Assembly (NCBI GenBank): GCA_021771715.1
Contig: JAETOO010000011.1
Location: forward strand, 1-64,000
DNA from: Oscillospiraceae bacterium
GTDB lineage: Bacteria; Bacillota; Clostridia; Lachnospirales; Lachnospiraceae
Reading direction: 5' to 3'
DNA: 64,000 nucleotides
Both the position numbers and the translations under genes were made by a program. The notes under the pieces are model-generated. The model worked only from the letters and a program-made list of their open reading frames with translations, had not been told where the DNA came from and searched no databases. This document shows positions 61,115 to 64,000 of this stretch, one piece after another (within the stretch, counting starts at the first letter, position 1; the number at the start of each line of letters is the position of its first letter).

Positions 61115-62881
61115 TCACACATCCTCCTCCAGCAGCTTTCTCAGATACCGCCCGGTCACCCGGGAGAAGTTCTCAATGTTCCGGATGTACGCGAAATCCT
61201 TCCCGAAGATCTTCTTCTCCGCCGCGAGGTCCTTCTCCTTCCCCGCAAACACGCCGAGCACGCACACCCCGTTTGCACGCAGCGCGCGCACCTCCCGCGC
61301 GGTGTCATTGACCGCGTAATCGCCGTAATACGGCTGCGGATTGCGGCTGTTTGGCCGGTTCACGATGATGTCGTTTGGGCGGCCGTCGCTCAGGACGATC
61401 AGGATCTTTCCCTCCTCCGGCCTCTGCAGCAGCCCGTCGCCCGCCGCGCGGATCGCGAGCCCGTCGCGGTTGTTCGCCGACGTCGTGAAATCCAGGATCC
61501 GCCGGTTCTCCGACCGGGGTGCATCGTACTCCCGGAAGCGCTGCAGCACCGTGTAGTCCCAGAAGCTGCAGAAGCTCAGGATCCGGTGCGGGACGTGATT
61601 GTTGCTCAGCGCCTCGCTGATGATGTACGCCTGCAGCGCCACCTGCCCCTGCCGGTCGCGCTGGGAGCCGCTCGCGTCCATCAGGATATCCACGACAAAC
61701 TCTGAGGTGTGGCGGCGCACCGTCTTCTCGAACAGCTTGCCCGGCTCCTCCACCCGGCCCACTCTCCAGAGCCTGCAAGGGACAATCGCGCCCGTCTGCG
61801 ACGCGTACTGCTCCGGCTCGCTGCGCCGCCGCAGAGAGCGCTGCAGCTCGTCCGTCATCAGCTCAATGTTCCGGTTCAGCATGTTTTTGCTGTTGCGGTA
61901 GAGCACCCGGTTCTTCTCCGAATGGCGCTTTGCGTTGACGTACTGCGCATTCGCGCGCACCGGGTTCGCCAGAATCCCGTCCGTAAAGTAGAGGCTGCAG
62001 TCCGCGTGCGCTCCGCGGCACAGCCGCGCGTTGACGCTCTTCTGCTCGCGGTCTGTCAGGTACGAGCGGCCGTAATTCAGCTCCATGTACGAATACATTT
62101 TCGCAGCGGCAGCCTCGTCGATCACGATCACCTTCCGGCCGTTCCCGGTTTTCTGCTCCTCCTCCTCGTCCTGCGCCTCGTCGATGCTGACGACCCGGCT
62201 GTTCAGCCGCTTCAGATACTCCTCCAGAAAGTCCTCCAGACTTTCCTCCTCCATGTAGTCCTTCCAGTCAAACTCCCGCAGATCCTCCAGCGTCGTGTCC
62301 AGTACGTAGTCGAGATCTCCGTGCTTCCGCTCAAAGCTCTTGTCAATCAGCGTGTTGTAGAGCCAGTCTGTCACACGGATCAGCGCCATCGTGTCCTCCG
62401 CCTGTTCCAGCGACCGGATCCGCGCGACCGCCTCCGCAAGCCGCCGCTCGCAGTGCCAGCTCCCGTCGAGGTAGCCGCGCATCAGCGCGATCTTCAACAT
62501 CCCCGGCAGGCTGCCGCTCATCTTCGTGAACGACAGTTCCAGCAGGTCGGAAAATGCCCGGCTGCGCAGTTCGGGCACGCCGGGCCGCTCAGCCGCCGCC
62601 CTCGGGTAGGATGCCGCATCGACACAGAGCTGCGCGAGCTCCGTCAATCGCTGTTCCTCTGCCCCATAGTAGACCTTTTTGACCAGGTACATTCCAAACG
62701 CATCCTTGTCAAAAAAACGCGCAAAAGCCCCCTGCTTTACAGCGTCGTAGAGGCAGATGTACTTCGAGCGGAAGTAGGACTCTGTCTCCACCTTTGTGTC
62801 CAGCGCATAGTCCCCGCTCACCGTCCACATCAGGTTCCGTATTCTGTTTTCGGCCTCCACCTGAAACTCTTCCTCGTACAT
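61115..62881 (-). CDS. VWA-domain protein (NorD/CobT-like), second MoxR/VWA pair
   Basis: About 588 residues. The N-terminal two-thirds are helical and charged without a recognised fold. The C-terminal VWA domain has MIDAS DASGSQRDR (~400), the Asp in TSANNRDG and ILIVLSDGRPND. It resembles the NorD/CobT type that works with MoxR ATPases. AGAAAGG sets ATG 62881. The MoxR gene lies 203 bp upstream on the same strand. The target complex is unknown; no nor, cob or rbc genes are nearby. Confidence 0.85.
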   Translation of the reverse strand: MYEEEFQVEAENRIRNLMWTVSGDYALDTKVETESYFRSKYICLYDAVKQGAFARFFDKDAFGMYLVKKVYYGAEEQRLTELAQLCVDAASYPRAAAERPGVPELRSRAFSDLLELSFTKMSGSLPGMLKIALMRGYLDGSWHCERRLAEAVARIRSLEQAEDTMALIRVTDWLYNTLIDKSFERKHGDLDYVLDTTLEDLREFDWKDYMEEESLEDFLEEYLKRLNSRVVSIDEAQDEEEEQKTGNGRKVIVIDEAAAAKMYSYMELNYGRSYLTDREQKSVNARLCRGAHADCSLYFTDGILANPVRANAQYVNAKRHSEKNRVLYRNSKNMLNRNIELMTDELQRSLRRRSEPEQYASQTGAIVPCRLWRVGRVEEPGKLFEKTVRRHTSEFVVDILMDASGSQRDRQGQVALQAYIISEALSNNHVPHRILSFCSFWDYTVLQRFREYDAPRSENRRILDFTTSANNRDGLAIRAAGDGLLQRPEEGKILIVLSDGRPNDIIVNRPNSRNPQPYYGDYAVNDTAREVRALRANGVCVLGVFAGKEKDLAAEKKIFGKDFAYIRNIENFSRVTGRYLRKLLEEDV

Positions 62882-63084
62882 CGTGAACCTTTCTTTATAC
62901 CCCGTATCGGCATGTATCAAATACCTGTCTCTACGCTGTGCCTCCTATTCTTTTTCCTTACCAACTGACCTCTGACTCGACAGTATTCACAGATCTCACG
63001 ACAAAAGCATCTCATTCTTTATGGTGCTCTCGCTCAAGTCGAAATTCTTCCTTTGTACAGAGATCCGACTGTCCGTCTCTCGAC

Positions 63085-64000
63085 TCACGCAAAAATCTTC
63101 CCCGCCGTCCACGCCTCCGGGATGCGTGTCATCACTATGTCCTCGACGATTTCCCGCTCGAACACGTCAAAGCTCTTGTTCACGATCCCCATCCGGATCG
63201 CAGGGCGCGGTGCGAGGCCGCCGTGGATCGTCTTCAGCGCGCCGATCAGGCCGCGCAGATCCAGCGGCTTCGTCGAGATCTCATTGTTGTTCGCCTTGAG
63301 CTGCAGATCGAGGAAGAGCCCGCAGATCTGCTCCAGCCCCTCCTTTCGAAAATCCGGAAAGAGCGCCGTCAGAATCTGGCGCAGCGTCTCCTCCGTGACC
63401 GGCGGCATCTCGATCACGAGGAACCGGGAAACCAGCGCCTCATTCAGCTCACGCGTGCCGGCGTAACCGTAGTTCATCGTGCCGATAAAGCGCGTCGCCT
63501 CGTGCAGCTCCACCTTGTCGTACCCCGGCACGTCGATGATCCGGCGGTAGTCGAGCGTCGCGTGCAGCACGGACACCGCATCATTTTTTGCCATATTCAC
63601 CTCGTCAAAAATGCCGAAGCCGCCGTTCACCGCACACTGATAGACCGGGCCCGGGCGCAGCTTCACCTCGTTGTCCCGGAAGGTGTCTGCCCCGATCAGC
63701 GCGCTGCTGTCCATATTCACATGAAACGAGATGTTGTAGGACGGGCGGCCGAACACATAGGCAAGGTTCTCCGCCAGAATATTTTTCCCCGTCGCCTTCG
63801 TGCCGGTCAGCAGGATATTCTCTCCCTGCAAAAGTGCCGACGCGGCCATCTCAAAAATTTCCCTTCCATAATAGGGGAGCGCCGGGGGCGTCACGCGGCC
63901 CGCCAGAGCCTCGCTCACCGGGTATCGCTCCCGAAACTGTTCCAGCTCCGCGAGCAGGTGCGGATTAACGCCCTGCTCCCTGAGTGATTCTAAAATCCTG
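63085..64000 (-). CDS. MoxR-type AAA+ ATPase (CbbQ/NorQ-like), 5' truncated by window edge
   Basis: The frame is open to base 64000, so the start is outside the window. Walker A is LLTGTKATGKNILAEN, Walker B GIFDEVNMAKND, and sensor 1 FIGTMNYGYAG. It corresponds to the CbbQ/NorQ type that drives VWA partners. The upstream codons (RILESLREQGVNPHLLAELE) are a helical N-terminal part. It is co-directional with the VWA gene downstream. Confidence 0.88.
   Translation of the reverse strand, partial: RILESLREQGVNPHLLAELEQFRERYPVSEALAGRVTPPALPYYGREIFEMAASALLQGENILLTGTKATGKNILAENLAYVFGRPSYNISFHVNMDSSALIGADTFRDNEVKLRPGPVYQCAVNGGFGIFDEVNMAKNDAVSVLHATLDYRRIIDVPGYDKVELHEATRFIGTMNYGYAGTRELNEALVSRFLVIEMPPVTEETLRQILTALFPDFRKEGLEQICGLFLDLQLKANNNEISTKPLDLRGLIGALKTIHGGLAPRPAIRMGIVNKSFDVFEREIVEDIVMTRIPEAWTAGKIFA

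Noticed and set aside
61709-62968. 419-codon plus-strand frame opposite the second VWA gene
   Set aside because: The minus-strand frame carries a clear VWA domain; this one is a shadow.

Overview
The window looks like chromosome of an endospore-forming, Gram-positive clostridial bacterium, most likely a GC-rich member of Lachnospiraceae. The evidence is a partial spoIIID at the left edge, a spoIIR near 58 kb, strong AGGAGG-type ribosome sites, and lysine and cobalamin riboswitches with intrinsic terminators. I saw no rRNA, tRNA, CRISPR array, transposase or phage module. Most genes lie on the minus strand. AT-richer patches (33.2-35.2 kb, 56-57.2 kb, 21.9-23.4 kb) hold probable acquired genes.

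Layout. 0-3.4 kb: spoIIID fragment and a BlaI/BlaR1-type repressor/sensor pair with three operators and an unfamiliar, internally duplicated sensor domain. 3.6-9.9 kb: YitT membrane protein, a stand-alone DnaK, a Tat-exported FMN/FAD reductase and a divergent LysR regulator. 10-14.4 kb: copper resistance (CopA with metal-binding domains at both ends, CsoR with two operators), a 37-residue protein and a small-multidrug-export-type membrane protein. 15-21.4 kb: M3 peptidase, shikimate kinase, MATE pump, MGMT-like protein, ArsC/Spx-like protein and an EutH-like permease. 21.9-30 kb: serine hydrolase, then a fructan-type locus (GH32, solute-binding protein, two permeases, LacI regulator). 30.6-33 kb: DNA polymerase IV and IlvE. 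33.2-35.2 kb: RloA/RloB-like pair whose rloB lacks a start before its key motif. 35.6-41.3 kb: polysaccharide deacetylase and a MoxR ATPase / VWA pseudo-metallopeptidase / leucine-rich-repeat operon. 41.4-47.4 kb: five-gene Opp/Nik-type ABC importer under a cobalamin riboswitch, so probably a cobalt or corrinoid importer. 47.4-48.2 kb: XRE regulator plus membrane protein. 48.7-52.4 kb: lysine pathway dapA-dapB-lysC under a lysine riboswitch. 52.6-55.9 kb: CobO-type adenosyltransferase, two-OB-fold SSB, TypA/BipA. 55.9-58.1 kb: AAA ATPase with a 45-residue partner, and spoIIR. 58.2-64 kb: Mrp, MFS pump and a second VWA/MoxR pair cut by the right edge.

The most unusual signal is genome-scale. 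Many spacers hold short tandem repeats (32, 37, 38, 40, 41, 42, 53, 64-65 and 67 bp). In at least six cases the repeat unit contains the last codons and stop of the adjacent gene, so gene 3' ends seem to have been duplicated outward in series. Similar short duplications occur inside coding regions (blaR1, csoR, copA, moxR). A second dispersed signal is a roughly 90-100 bp hairpin element with GAGGGTGTTGCA ends, present at least twice.
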